NCBI GenBank assembly: GCA_030536995.1
Contig: JAUNOY010000003.1
Location: 123,497-187,496 of the forward strand
Direction: 5' to 3'
DNA: 64,000 bases
DNA from: Eubacteriales bacterium
GTDB taxonomy: Bacteria > Bacillota > Clostridia > Lachnospirales > Lachnospiraceae
This document shows, piece by piece, positions 35,686-45,140 of the stretch. Below the pieces are notes generated by a model that worked only from the letters and a program-made list of their open reading frames with translations, had not been told where the DNA came from and did not search any database. The position numbers and the translations under genes were made by a program. The stretch's first letter is position 1; every line of letters begins with the position of its first letter.

Positions 35686-36510
35686 TTAAAGCTTTCCGCC
35701 GGATGTTGCGATACCCTCGATGAACTGTTTCTGGAAAATCAGATACAGAACAATCATTGGGATACATGCCAGCAGGGATGCAGCCATAAGCTGCGGATAG
35801 TTGTTTGTGTACTGTCCCTGCATCTTTGCAAGCGCTGCTGACAATGGCATAACGTCTTTGTTACAGATCAGAGGCCACATCAGATCTTTGTAAGCAAATA
35901 CAGCTGTAAAGATTCCCAGAGCTACCATGGAGGAACGTGTCAGAGGAGCCATGATAAACAGGAAGGTCTGTCCGATGTTGCAGCCGTCCAGGCGAGCCGC
36001 TTCCTCGAGGTCTTTCGGAAGCCCCATATACGCCTGCCTTAAAAGGAAAGTACCAAATGCGGTTACAATACCCGGAAATACCAGAGCGAAGATGGTGTTG
36101 AGCATTCCCATCTTACTTACCATAAGGTACTGCGGGATAATAAAAATCTGACCCGGAACCATCATCTGGAAGAGAACCAGAGAAAACATAATGTTTTTGC
36201 CCTTGAAGTTCAGTCGTCCAAATGCGTATCCTGCCAAAGTCGCAGTCAGCACTGCGCATACCACACGCCCCAGAATAAGGAGGAGGGTATTTATGTAAAG
36301 CTTCAGGAAATCCATGTTCTCGATGACTTCTTTAAAGCTGTCGAATTTCCATGATTTCGGGAAGATTACAAACGGGTTTACAGAGGTTGCCTCTGTCATT
36401 GTCTTAAATGCGGTAAGGATCATCCATAAGAAAGGAACCAGCATAGTAATGGATACCAGAATCAGGATGATATGAATGACTGCATTATTGATCTTTGCTC
36501 TTGTTTCCAT
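35686..36510 (-). CDS. Carbohydrate ABC transporter permease, MalG type
   Basis: 274 residues, six membrane helices, CUT1 family. The EAA loop EEAARLDGCNIGQTFLFIMAPL contacts the ATPase. Pairs with the MalF-type permease 11 bp upstream. No ATPase gene is present in the operon, so a shared MsmX-type ATPase is likely. Substrate inferred as alpha-galactosides from the terminal GH36 gene. Confidence 0.88.
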   Translation of the reverse strand: METRAKINNAVIHIILILVSITMLVPFLWMILTAFKTMTEATSVNPFVIFPKSWKFDSFKEVIENMDFLKLYINTLLLILGRVVCAVLTATLAGYAFGRLNFKGKNIMFSLVLFQMMVPGQIFIIPQYLMVSKMGMLNTIFALVFPGIVTAFGTFLLRQAYMGLPKDLEEAARLDGCNIGQTFLFIMAPLTRSSMVALGIFTAVFAYKDLMWPLICNKDVMPLSAALAKMQGQYTNNYPQLMAASLLACIPMIVLYLIFQKQFIEGIATSGGKL

Positions 36511-36521
36511 ATCTTTCCTCC

Positions 36522-37424
36522 TTAATTATAGTGAACCCATTTCTTCTGCGCTACATTCTGGAAAATTGTCATAATCATAATGACTACAAGAAGAAGCACG
36601 ACAATTGTAGAACCATAGCCCTTGTTATTTTCAATAAAAGAATTCTGGTAGAACAGATATACAAGTGACTGTGTCTTATAAAGCGCCGGATTATTTCTGT
36701 CCATAACCATGAAAATCAGGTCGAATACCTGCATGGCTCCGATTACCCTCGTTACCATTACAAAGAAAATGGTTGGAGAAAGCAGCGGAATCGTAATGTG
36801 GAAAAACTGTCTGATTCCTGTTGCTCCGTCAATGCTTGCAGCCTCATAGTAATCGTGAGGAATCTCCTGTAAGCCTGACAGAAAAAGAACCATATTGTAA
36901 CCGATGATGGACCAGATACCGATGACTGCAATTGCAAACACCGCAATCTTTGGGTTGGAAATCCAGTTAATCTTCGTTCCGAATACATGATTCAGAAGAC
37001 CGAATTCTGAGTTAAACAGCCATCTCCATACCATAGCAATTGCAGCCGGAGCAGCGACCATAGGCAGGAAGAAAATGGTACGATATGCAGAACGTCCTCT
37101 CATCTTGCGGTTCAGAAGAACCGCAAGTACAAGAGCGATCGCGATGGAAAATGGCACTTCTACAATTGCATATTTAAAGGTGTTCCACAATGCCTGCCAT
37201 ACTTCTGCATCTTGAAAAAGTTTGATATAGTTGTCAAATCCGATAAAGATATTTCCTTTTCCGAAATCTCCTGTTTTAAAAAAGCTTTCGTAAATAGTTT
37301 TAAAAATCGGATAAATGTTCAGGATAATCAGACCAAGCATTGTGGGAAGGATAAACGCCCATCCCCATATAAACTCATTGCGCGCCTGACTTGTACCTTT
37401 CTTTTGTGCGGCCACAGCTCTCAC
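36522..37424 (-). CDS. Carbohydrate ABC transporter permease, MalF type
   Basis: 300 residues, six membrane helices, CUT1 family. EAA loop YEAASIDGATGIRQFFHITIPLL. It starts 25 bp after the binding-protein gene, with no hairpin in the gap, unlike the other three importers of this window. Confidence 0.88.
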   Translation of the reverse strand: MRAVAAQKKGTSQARNEFIWGWAFILPTMLGLIILNIYPIFKTIYESFFKTGDFGKGNIFIGFDNYIKLFQDAEVWQALWNTFKYAIVEVPFSIAIALVLAVLLNRKMRGRSAYRTIFFLPMVAAPAAIAMVWRWLFNSEFGLLNHVFGTKINWISNPKIAVFAIAVIGIWSIIGYNMVLFLSGLQEIPHDYYEAASIDGATGIRQFFHITIPLLSPTIFFVMVTRVIGAMQVFDLIFMVMDRNNPALYKTQSLVYLFYQNSFIENNKGYGSTIVVLLLVVIMIMTIFQNVAQKKWVHYN

Positions 37425-37449
37425 TCCTCTCTGTCGCTGTGAAAATCAA

Positions 37450-38715
37450 TCAATAGGATTCTTCAGCGATTTTTTCATTCATAATCTCTGTTACATTTTT
37501 GCATGCATCTTCCATGCTCTCTTCATCATTCCAAACCTTTTTTAATTCTTCTACCATTGGATTCCACCATGCAAGTGTTGCGTTTGTATGTGGTCTGAAT
37601 ACGATATTGTCCATTGCTTCCAGATATGGATTAAGGTTGAAAGCATCTGTGCTGTTTACCCATCCTTCAGACGCGCCTTCATAAGCTGCCATTGTTACGC
37701 CAAGGTCTGCCTGTTTTTTCTGCATATCTTTTGTTCCGAACCACTCAATTAACTGGAACGCTTCATCCGGATTTTCTGTATTTGCTGATGCAGCCCATCC
37801 AAGTCCGTTGTACAGGGAAACGCTCTCACCTGTCTCGGCGTCTTTCGGAAGTCTTGCAACGTCGCAGTGCTCTGTAATGTACTCATTGTCTTTAAATGCA
37901 GATACCATCCAGGAACCCTGAGAAATCATAGCTACTTTGCCGGAACCAAGAAGTACGTCTGTACCTGTTTCTGCCATAGTCGCTGCCGGAGGCATTACAT
38001 TTTTGATACATTTATCAAGGAAATTCATAGCCTTGATTGTGTTTTCATCATCGAAACCGGAAGTGTTATCATCTTTGAGAACTTTTCCGCCCATAGTGTA
38101 AATAATGTTCATCCATGTATCCTGCTCGTTGGACGGGTTTGCTGCGAAACCGTACTGGCTGCCATCCTCTTTTGTCAGTTTCTCCGCGATTTCATAAAAT
38201 TCATCCCATGTCCAGCTTCCGTCCGGATAAGGAATTCCTGCTTCATCGAACATGTCCTTGTTGTACCACATTGCGATAGTATCTACGTCCTTCGGAACCG
38301 CATATGTCTTGTCGTCCCACTGATACATGGTCTTGATGTCTTCCGGGAATTTGTCCATCTCCAGCTTTTCGCTGCCTTCGATATAATCTGTCAGGTCAAG
38401 AAGAATCTCGTTTGCCATGTAACGAACAGCTTCATTAGAGTGCATCCAGAATACATCCGGCATATCTCCGCCTGATGCTCCTGCCTCGAGAAGTGTCCAG
38501 TAGCTGCTCCACTCAATAACCTGAAGTTCAGTCTCAATACCGGTAGCCTCAGTAAACTCTTTCATAATCTCCTCGAGGCCTGCTTTCTGTCCGTTGTCCC
38601 AGATTGCAACTGTGAGCTTTTTCGCTTTCGCCTGTACGCTTGCCGGAGCGATGGCTGTCACTGCCATTGCGCCTGTGAGTAATGCTACTGTGAACTTTTT
38701 CATTGTTTTGTTCAT
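37450..38715 (-). CDS. Extracellular sugar-binding protein of the alpha-galactoside importer
   Basis: 421 residues of the CUT1 binding-protein family (SBP_bac_1): LTVAIWDNGQKAGLEEIMKEF, MPDVFWMHSNEAVRYM, YAVPKDVDTIAMWYNKDMF, GKVAMISQGSWMV. Signal peptide about 1-30 ending VQAKA with no lipobox Cys. First gene of the operon ending with the second GH36, and divergent from an AraC regulator. Ligand inferred as alpha-galactosides. Confidence 0.88.
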   Translation of the reverse strand: MNKTMKKFTVALLTGAMAVTAIAPASVQAKAKKLTVAIWDNGQKAGLEEIMKEFTEATGIETELQVIEWSSYWTLLEAGASGGDMPDVFWMHSNEAVRYMANEILLDLTDYIEGSEKLEMDKFPEDIKTMYQWDDKTYAVPKDVDTIAMWYNKDMFDEAGIPYPDGSWTWDEFYEIAEKLTKEDGSQYGFAANPSNEQDTWMNIIYTMGGKVLKDDNTSGFDDENTIKAMNFLDKCIKNVMPPAATMAETGTDVLLGSGKVAMISQGSWMVSAFKDNEYITEHCDVARLPKDAETGESVSLYNGLGWAASANTENPDEAFQLIEWFGTKDMQKKQADLGVTMAAYEGASEGWVNSTDAFNLNPYLEAMDNIVFRPHTNATLAWWNPMVEELKKVWNDEESMEDACKNVTEIMNEKIAEESY

Positions 38716-38807
38716 TGTTTTTCCTCCTTCATTGTCATGTTCGCCCTGAGCTCCTACGTCCTTATGAGCTTTTCTTTGGCATTGCTGACTTGTTCTTTGT
38801 GATTCTT

Positions 38808-38813
38808 ATTATA
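38808..38813 (-). promoter_or_regulatory. -10 box of the alpha-galactoside operon
   Basis: TATAAT on the minus strand without a good -35 (ATTTCT at the right distance), which suggests activator dependence. The nearest ATGGTAA repeat begins at 38835, at the edge of the -35 region. Confidence 0.55.
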
Positions 38814-38834
38814 CATTTTATAGAAATTTTAGAA

Positions 38835-38930
38835 ATGGTAATATGAATGGAAGATATGGTAATTTTTATATAGAAAAATCGCATATCCTATGCATATTTT
38901 TATATGGTAAAACTACATATTATATGGTAA
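38835..38930. promoter_or_regulatory. Two pairs of ATGGTAA direct repeats: candidate AraC operators
   Basis: ATGGTAA occurs at 38835-38841, 38856-38862, 38904-38910 and 38924-38930, all in one orientation. Within each pair the repeats are 21 and 20 bp apart, two helical turns, as expected for the two helix-turn-helix motifs of AraC-type regulators. They lie between the divergent binding-protein and AraC genes. Confidence 0.6.
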
Positions 38931-39000
38931 AATGTAAACAACTTTAGATAGTATGTACAGAAAAACCCCTTAAAATGGGCATTTTAACAATATAAGAGCT

Positions 39001-39906
39001 ATGGAGATAAGTAATATGAATAATGTAAAATATACAGACAGTATAAACTTCCGCTGCCTCGAACATCTGCGGGAAACCTCCCTTGACCTTTCTCTTGTCC
39101 ATACAGGCAGGGAACATTGTAAACCATATCATGTTTTTTCCGGTGTCCGCGAAGAGTATATTATTCATTTCGTTCTTGACGGCTCCGGTTTCTTCTCCGT
39201 AAACGGATATACATGGACTCTGACACCAGGGCAGATGTTTCTGATTTATCCCGGAGAAGCCGTAACCTACGGAGCAGACGAAATTACTCCCTGGACCTAT
39301 GCGTGGATCGGCTTTAAGGGAATGCGGGCAGACACCATTCTCCGCCAGTCCGGATTTTCTCCAAACAAGAGAATTCTCCCTTCTCCTGACGCAGATTTTA
39401 TTAAGACCTGTATCGGCGAAATGCTTGACCACAAATCTCTTACTTTTTCTGACAATCTGTATAGGGAATCCTGCCTTATGCGTATTCTCTCTGTGCTGGC
39501 AGCCAGGCAGGAAGAGCGTTCCTCCCTTGAGAAAAAGAAAAAATACGGCTACAGCACCAGCACCTACACAGAGCTTGCCATCAGTTATATCAAGGGAATG
39601 TATATGCACGGCATCACAGTCAGCGACATTGCGGAAAATGTAGGAATCAGCCGCGCCCATCTTAATCAATCCTTCCAGAAGGAACTTGGTCTTTCCGCAC
39701 AGAAATTCCTCATTGATTTCCGGATGCACCGCGCTGCCAATTATCTTGCAAGTACAGCACTTTCTGTAAAAGAGATTTCCAATATGGTAGGATACGAAGA
39801 CCAGCTTACTTTCTCCAAGGCCTTTAAAAAGAAATTCGGTATGAGCCCTTTAAATTACAGAACCCATACCGATAAAATGGATAAATTTGATGAAAAGCAG
39901 ATTTAA
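39001..39906 (+). CDS. AraC family regulator of the alpha-galactoside operon
   Basis: 301 residues. Cupin-type sensor (about 20-150, EEYIIHFVLDGSGFFSVNGY) and two C-terminal helix-turn-helix motifs (ITVSDIAENVGISRAHLNQSF and SVKEISNMVGYEDQLTFSKAF). It resembles MsmR/RafR-type activators of alpha-galactoside genes. Divergent from the binding-protein gene across the ATGGTAA repeats. Convergent with the GH42 gene, 8 bp between stops, with no clear terminator. Role as activator is inferred from the weak -35 of its target. Confidence 0.87.
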   Translation: MEISNMNNVKYTDSINFRCLEHLRETSLDLSLVHTGREHCKPYHVFSGVREEYIIHFVLDGSGFFSVNGYTWTLTPGQMFLIYPGEAVTYGADEITPWTYAWIGFKGMRADTILRQSGFSPNKRILPSPDADFIKTCIGEMLDHKSLTFSDNLYRESCLMRILSVLAARQEERSSLEKKKKYGYSTSTYTELAISYIKGMYMHGITVSDIAENVGISRAHLNQSFQKELGLSAQKFLIDFRMHRAANYLASTALSVKEISNMVGYEDQLTFSKAFKKKFGMSPLNYRTHTDKMDKFDEKQI

Positions 39907-39914
39907 TTTGATTT

Positions 39915-41939
39915 TTATTTAAAACTCTTCAAAAGAAGAAATCCAAAGGACGGGAGCGGTTCACTGGCAGAACCGAAAATACACTGAATTTCTCCATCAG
40001 GCAGAGGAGGCATCACAGGAGACTCACCGAAGTTCTGGTAAATGTAATATCGGATACTGTCTGTCTCCCTTGTAGTAATTTCCAGACCTTCCGGGATTTC
40101 CTCTTTCACTGCCCCTGCAATATGGCTGTCGTCAAGCGCCCGTCCAATGAAATCTTCATAAAACTCCTTTTCTCCGTCACAGGCTACATACCACGCCTTA
40201 CCTTCTCCATATTCGTTTACGGTAAGGCAAGGGTATCCTTTGTAAAAATCACTGCCGTAAGTCATCAGCGTACGCGCTGTCTGTACCTTTACAAGGTCGC
40301 ATAGATATTTGCAGGTATAAGTCTTCGAAAGTCCCAGCTCATTGTCCTTCACAGGCACCATCTGATTTTCTTCCCAGTCATAAAGTCCGTCAATCTCCTC
40401 GCTTCGGATTCCCAGCACATCCATAAGCCCGTAAGGGGTTCCGCCAAGATAACATCTGTCCGTATCATCTGCGATTCCTGACCAGTAAGTCGTAATCAAT
40501 GTACCGCCTTTCTCCACAAATGCGCGAACTTTTTCTGCGAACCCTTCCTTGAACATGTAGCCCATTGGAATTGCCAGAATTTCGTATCCTGACAGATTAC
40601 ATTCCATATCTATCAAATCCACATTCAGGCCTTTTTTACGGAAGCCTCTGTAGACTTTTCGAAGAACTTCCATATAATGAAGCCCCTTGTTTCTCGGCCC
40701 CTGACTGTCTTCCATAGCCCAGCGGCTACTCCAGTCAAAAAGAATCGCGACCTTACTGACAACCCGGCTTCCCGCAAGTTCCGAAATCTGCGCAAGAGCC
40801 TGACCTGTCTTCGCAACTTCCTTAAAGACTCTTGTATCCTTTCCTCCATAATGGTCAATGACTGCTCCATGAAATTTCTCAGACGCTCCCCGGCTCTGCC
40901 GTATCTGGAAATAAAGAGCGCCTTCTCCACCATGAGCAATTGCCTGCATGGACTGACTGAACAACACTCCCGGTTTTTTCAGCTTGCTCACTCCCTGCCA
41001 GTTCGTTGAGCCGGGACAGGATTCCATCTGGAAAAACGGCTTATTTTTGAGGGAGCGCATCAAATCATGGCACATTCCGTTATCGTAGGCAGTTTCCATA
41101 ACTGCTTCTTTATGCCAGGTAGGATAAGTATCCCATGAAACCACATCAATTTCTTTTGCAAGTCTGAAATAATCAAGTCCGTCATAGTAATACATCAGGT
41201 TCGCCGTTGTGGGAAGCGTACTTCCTCCCTCACGGATTGCCTGAATCTCGTGATGGAGAAAGTCTGCAGTCTGGTGCGTAACAAACCGTTTCCAGTCGAG
41301 ATTCAGAGCATGAAGCTGGGTTTCTCCAATGGATGACGGGCTCTCAATCTGGTCAAAACTTTGATAGGTATGGCTCCAGAAGGTAGTACACCATTTGTCA
41401 TTTAAATTCTCAATTGTTCCATATTTTTCCCGAAGCCAGTTCCTGAATGCCTTCTGACAGAGCGGGCAGTGACATTCTCCTCCGTACTCATTGGAGACAT
41501 GCCACAGAATCACACCCGGATGTTTTCCCAGCCTCTGTGAGAGCAGACCGTTGATTTTCGCCGTTTTTTCCCTGTAAACAGGAGATGTATAACAGTGATT
41601 ATGGCGGAATCCGAACAGCATTCTTCTCCTGTTTTCATCCACACGCAGGACTTCCGGGTACTTATCAGCCATCCACTTGGGACGCGCTCCTGTCGGGGTT
41701 GCCAGAATGGTATAAATTCCGTTTTCATACAGATTATTGACTATATTTTCCAGCCATTCTGTCTGATAGAAACCCTCCTCCGGCTCCAGAGTTGACCATG
41801 AAAAAATCCCCAGACTCACCACATTACAGCCAGCCTCTTTGAGCATTTCTATATCCTTTTCCAAAATATCCGGTCTGTTCAGCCACTGTTCCGGATTGTA
41901 GTCGCCGCCATGCAGTAGCTTTTCTGTTTTAAAATCCAT
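39915..41939 (-). CDS. Beta-galactosidase, GH42
   Basis: 674 residues, no signal peptide, cytosolic. TIM barrel about 1-385, trimerisation (GATase-like) domain about 390-600 and a C-terminal domain. Acid/base Glu151 (WHVSNEYGG) and nucleophile Glu306 (FFQMESCPGS). The GH42 zinc site is present as Cys116, Cys156, Cys158 and Cys161. Reaction: hydrolysis of terminal beta-galactose, often from galacto-oligosaccharides or plant galactans. It follows lacZ by 42 bp and is the last gene of the operon. Confidence 0.92.
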   Translation of the reverse strand: MDFKTEKLLHGGDYNPEQWLNRPDILEKDIEMLKEAGCNVVSLGIFSWSTLEPEEGFYQTEWLENIVNNLYENGIYTILATPTGARPKWMADKYPEVLRVDENRRRMLFGFRHNHCYTSPVYREKTAKINGLLSQRLGKHPGVILWHVSNEYGGECHCPLCQKAFRNWLREKYGTIENLNDKWCTTFWSHTYQSFDQIESPSSIGETQLHALNLDWKRFVTHQTADFLHHEIQAIREGGSTLPTTANLMYYYDGLDYFRLAKEIDVVSWDTYPTWHKEAVMETAYDNGMCHDLMRSLKNKPFFQMESCPGSTNWQGVSKLKKPGVLFSQSMQAIAHGGEGALYFQIRQSRGASEKFHGAVIDHYGGKDTRVFKEVAKTGQALAQISELAGSRVVSKVAILFDWSSRWAMEDSQGPRNKGLHYMEVLRKVYRGFRKKGLNVDLIDMECNLSGYEILAIPMGYMFKEGFAEKVRAFVEKGGTLITTYWSGIADDTDRCYLGGTPYGLMDVLGIRSEEIDGLYDWEENQMVPVKDNELGLSKTYTCKYLCDLVKVQTARTLMTYGSDFYKGYPCLTVNEYGEGKAWYVACDGEKEFYEDFIGRALDDSHIAGAVKEEIPEGLEITTRETDSIRYYIYQNFGESPVMPPLPDGEIQCIFGSASEPLPSFGFLLLKSFK

Positions 41940-41981
41940 CGGATTCCCTCCTGTTTTTCTTAAAAATCAGGTGTTTTTCTT

Positions 41982-44900
41982 TCAAATACCTTTAAAGCTG
42001 AAGCAAAATTCCATCTTTTTCTCTGCATCAAGGAGATATTCCGGATGCGTAAATGCGCCCCAGCTATCGTCTCCGCCGATACCCATCTGCGCTTTCGCCA
42101 CACGTACTACTGTATAGTGTATCTGTGGAAGCTCGTATGGATGCATGGCGTTTTCCATTTCATGGGGTGTGTATGGAAGCGCCGAAAACATCATCGGTTC
42201 TCCTTCCATCTCAAAGAGCATTCCTATTCCCTTGCGGTCTGTAACAGTCGCCCAGCGCACCTCTTCTTTTGCTCCGCATTCCTGAGGAACCATGTATGCC
42301 GCCATATTATCGGAAACCATATTTTCGTAAATACTAAGCTTTGCACCATGTTTACGGTCTGTATATGTTTCCGCCTCTCCCAGACCATACCATTTCACAT
42401 GGTTATAATCTGCATTAAATTTAAACATAACGCCAAATTCAGGCATATCAGGAAGTCCCTCTACCGGTTCATAGGTAAGCGTCGTCTTTACTTTTCCATC
42501 TCCGTATACTTCGTAAGCAAGCATACAGTCGCTCGCCGGTGTTGTTGGCAGGAAATACCGGAAGCTTACGACTACACTGTGCTCCTTCATTTCCACCTCA
42601 GGTACATTGGCAGGACCGTAAATGCCGTGACGGAATTCCTTATGATCCTCCGGAGTCGTAAAGCTCTGACTGATGCGATATTCCTTATGAGTTGCGTACA
42701 TACTTGCAATTTTCCACTGTGCATAGCGCATTGGCATGAGATTTCCACAGTCATTGTCTGTAGGCGCTCTCCAGAAGTTTGGTTTCGGAATTGCCTCAAT
42801 CATTTCTTTTCCTGCATATTTATAAGATACAAGACCTCCGTTAAGTACGGAGAACATTACCTCGAAATGCATTCCGCGAACACCGATATTATGGTTACTG
42901 CGGATTACTTCGAATTCCTCTGTACACAGTTCTTTTTTACCTTCTATCTGATATACATACTGGCCAAATGCAACCTCATGCCCTGCTTTTGCCCAGATTC
43001 TGTCTTCTTTCAAATAGAAAGAAACTGTTACTGCATACTCACCTTCTCCTGTCTCTTTTTTAAACGGAAATGCATATGTCTTTTCCCCAAGAGGTTCCAC
43101 ACTTGTCTCAAGCGCTGCGCTTCTGATCACTTTTCCATTCTTAGCAACTGTCACCTTGCAGCCAAAGGTATCTGTATTGACAAAAAGATTCTTATTGATG
43201 ACTTGAACAGAATCCGCACTGACCTTGGCAGTGATGTTCTGATAATTAAATTTCACTTCCTGCATCTTCGGGGACTCATCTCTGCTTCCTCCATAAACAA
43301 TTCCATTTCCACTGAAATTATAATCTGTAGGACGTTCTCCGAAGTCTCCGCCGTAAGCCTGAAATTCCTTTCCATAACGGTCTTTTTTATAGATTGACTG
43401 GTCGATGTAGTCCCAGATAAAGCCTCCCTGATATTTCGGCTCCGTATCTGTCAAATCTGTATATTTGTGCATCGCTCCGCAGGAGTTTCCCATAGCATGT
43501 GTATATTCACAGCAGATAAACGGCTTACTGTCATCTTTTGCCAGAAATTCTTTAATCGCCTCCACAGACGGATACATCTGGCTTTCCATATCGCTTGTAT
43601 CGTTATAGCTTCTGTCGTGGAAAACACCTTCGTAATGTACAAGACGGGTCGGGTCCTTTTCCCTGAAAAGCTGTGACATCTCATAAATATCTTTTCCGCC
43701 GAATGACTCATTTCCACAGGACCAGATCAGTATACATGGATGGTTTCTGTCTCTCTGATACATGGAATTGGCACGGTCAAGCATCATATCCAGCCATTCC
43801 GGTTTATCGTGAGGTACAACATCCGCATACCCCTTTTCCCTGTTTACACAATCCCATGAACCGTGGGATTCCAGATTTGTCTCATCAATGAGATAAAATC
43901 CGTATTCATCGCAAAGACGGTACAAAATGGATGCGTTTGGATAATGGCTGGTACGGATTGCATTGATATTATTTCGCTTCATAACTGTCAGATCCTTGCG
44001 ATAGTCTTCTTCTGAGACATATCTGCCGGTCACTGAGCTGAAATCGTGGCGGTTTACACCCTTGAATACAATTCTCTTTCCGTTCAAAGTCATAATCCCG
44101 TCTTTCATCTCAAACCTGCGGAAACCGACTTTCTGAGGAATCACCTCCTGAAGAGCTCCTGCTTCGTCAAAAATTTTCAGCTCCAAATCATAAAGCTCCG
44201 GTTCTTCTGCACTCCAGAGACATGGATTTTTGATTTCCGCAATAAGACTGCTCTCTCCGTCAAGGGCAAGTGTGCGCTCTGCCACAATCACGCCTTCTTT
44301 TGACAGCTTAACCTCCGCTGTTCCTTTTCCCCAGTTTTTCGTCTTTAAGGTCAGAACAGCGTTCTTTAAATCCTCTTCCGGAATGGCACGGACTTCCATA
44401 TCGTAAACATGTACTTCCGGCACTGTATAAAGGTAAACGTCGCGATAAATTCCGGAAAAACGATAAAAGTCCTGATCCTCACACCAACTTGACGCTGTCC
44501 ATTTAAAAACCTGAACTGCAAGTTTATTTTCTCCGTCTTTTACATAATCGGTAAGTTCAAATTCAGACGGTGTAAAGCTGTCCTCACTGTATCCTATGAA
44601 CTGTCCGTTCAGCCACAGAGCCAGACCGCTTTCTGCCCCCTGAAAGGAAATGAAAAGACGTTTTCCTTTCATTCTCTCAGGTACTGAAAAATATTTCACA
44701 TAACTTGCCACCGGATTAAAATGTTCCGGAATTTCTCCAAGATGAATATCTTCTCTGCCTTCCCAGGGATACTGCACATTGGCATACTGCGGAACGTCAT
44801 AGCCCTCCATCTGAATATGTGCAGGTACATGGATGTCAGCCCAGTCACGGCAGTTATAGTCTTCTTTTTCGAATCCCTTCAATGCACTTGTATAATTTAC

Positions 44901-45062
44901 GGCATACTGAAATTTCCATAAGCCGTTCAGACTGTGCCTGAAAGAACTCTCTCCCTCACAATTGTCATCTGTGCCATAATATACATGGTCAGAATGAGCC
45001 TCCAGTCTTCCGTCGCAGAAATACTGAGGGTCTTTAACTAAAGAATAATCAAAAACTTTCAT
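41982..45062 (-). CDS. lacZ: Beta-galactosidase, GH2 (LacZ type)
   Basis: 1026 residues, the length of E. coli LacZ. Jelly-roll N-domain about 40-220, immunoglobulin-like domains on either side of the barrel, (beta/alpha)8 barrel about 320-610, and a C-terminal Bgal_small_N domain about 745-1020. Acid/base Glu452 (SCGNESFGG) and nucleophile Glu519 (ICCEYTHAMGNS). The ATG at 45062 has AGGAGG six bases upstream; an in-frame start at 45110 lies in a terminator hairpin. Reaction: lactose and beta-galactoside hydrolysis in the cytosol. A terminator separates it from the permease genes, so it may be made at a reduced level. Confidence 0.95.
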   Translation of the reverse strand: MKVFDYSLVKDPQYFCDGRLEAHSDHVYYGTDDNCEGESSFRHSLNGLWKFQYAVNYTSALKGFEKEDYNCRDWADIHVPAHIQMEGYDVPQYANVQYPWEGREDIHLGEIPEHFNPVASYVKYFSVPERMKGKRLFISFQGAESGLALWLNGQFIGYSEDSFTPSEFELTDYVKDGENKLAVQVFKWTASSWCEDQDFYRFSGIYRDVYLYTVPEVHVYDMEVRAIPEEDLKNAVLTLKTKNWGKGTAEVKLSKEGVIVAERTLALDGESSLIAEIKNPCLWSAEEPELYDLELKIFDEAGALQEVIPQKVGFRRFEMKDGIMTLNGKRIVFKGVNRHDFSSVTGRYVSEEDYRKDLTVMKRNNINAIRTSHYPNASILYRLCDEYGFYLIDETNLESHGSWDCVNREKGYADVVPHDKPEWLDMMLDRANSMYQRDRNHPCILIWSCGNESFGGKDIYEMSQLFREKDPTRLVHYEGVFHDRSYNDTSDMESQMYPSVEAIKEFLAKDDSKPFICCEYTHAMGNSCGAMHKYTDLTDTEPKYQGGFIWDYIDQSIYKKDRYGKEFQAYGGDFGERPTDYNFSGNGIVYGGSRDESPKMQEVKFNYQNITAKVSADSVQVINKNLFVNTDTFGCKVTVAKNGKVIRSAALETSVEPLGEKTYAFPFKKETGEGEYAVTVSFYLKEDRIWAKAGHEVAFGQYVYQIEGKKELCTEEFEVIRSNHNIGVRGMHFEVMFSVLNGGLVSYKYAGKEMIEAIPKPNFWRAPTDNDCGNLMPMRYAQWKIASMYATHKEYRISQSFTTPEDHKEFRHGIYGPANVPEVEMKEHSVVVSFRYFLPTTPASDCMLAYEVYGDGKVKTTLTYEPVEGLPDMPEFGVMFKFNADYNHVKWYGLGEAETYTDRKHGAKLSIYENMVSDNMAAYMVPQECGAKEEVRWATVTDRKGIGMLFEMEGEPMMFSALPYTPHEMENAMHPYELPQIHYTVVRVAKAQMGIGGDDSWGAFTHPEYLLDAEKKMEFCFSFKGI

Positions 45063-45091
45063 TAATAACCTCCTGGTACATATGTCTTTTG

Positions 45092-45123
45092 AAAAAAGCT
45101 CTCCTTGCATAAACAGGAGAGCC
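45092..45123 (-). terminator. Intercistronic terminator between permease and lacZ
   Basis: Minus strand GCTCTCCT, nine-base loop, AGGAGAGC, then TTTTTT. A textbook terminator inside an apparent operon. No clear promoter follows in the 30 bp before lacZ, so partial read-through or regulated antitermination is needed. Confidence 0.85.
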
Positions 45124-45140
45124 TCTTCAATTTTAATATC

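Noticed and set aside
38835-38930. Repeat array in the 38.8 kb gap as a possible CRISPR
   Set aside because: Units are only 7 bp, with 13-14 bp between pair members and 41 bp between pairs, and no cas gene. AraC operators fit better.
42045-43397. 450-codon open frame on the plus strand inside lacZ
   Set aside because: It is antisense to the GH2 gene, whose catalytic residues are intact. It is very rich in Cys and His, has no ribosome site and no family likeness.
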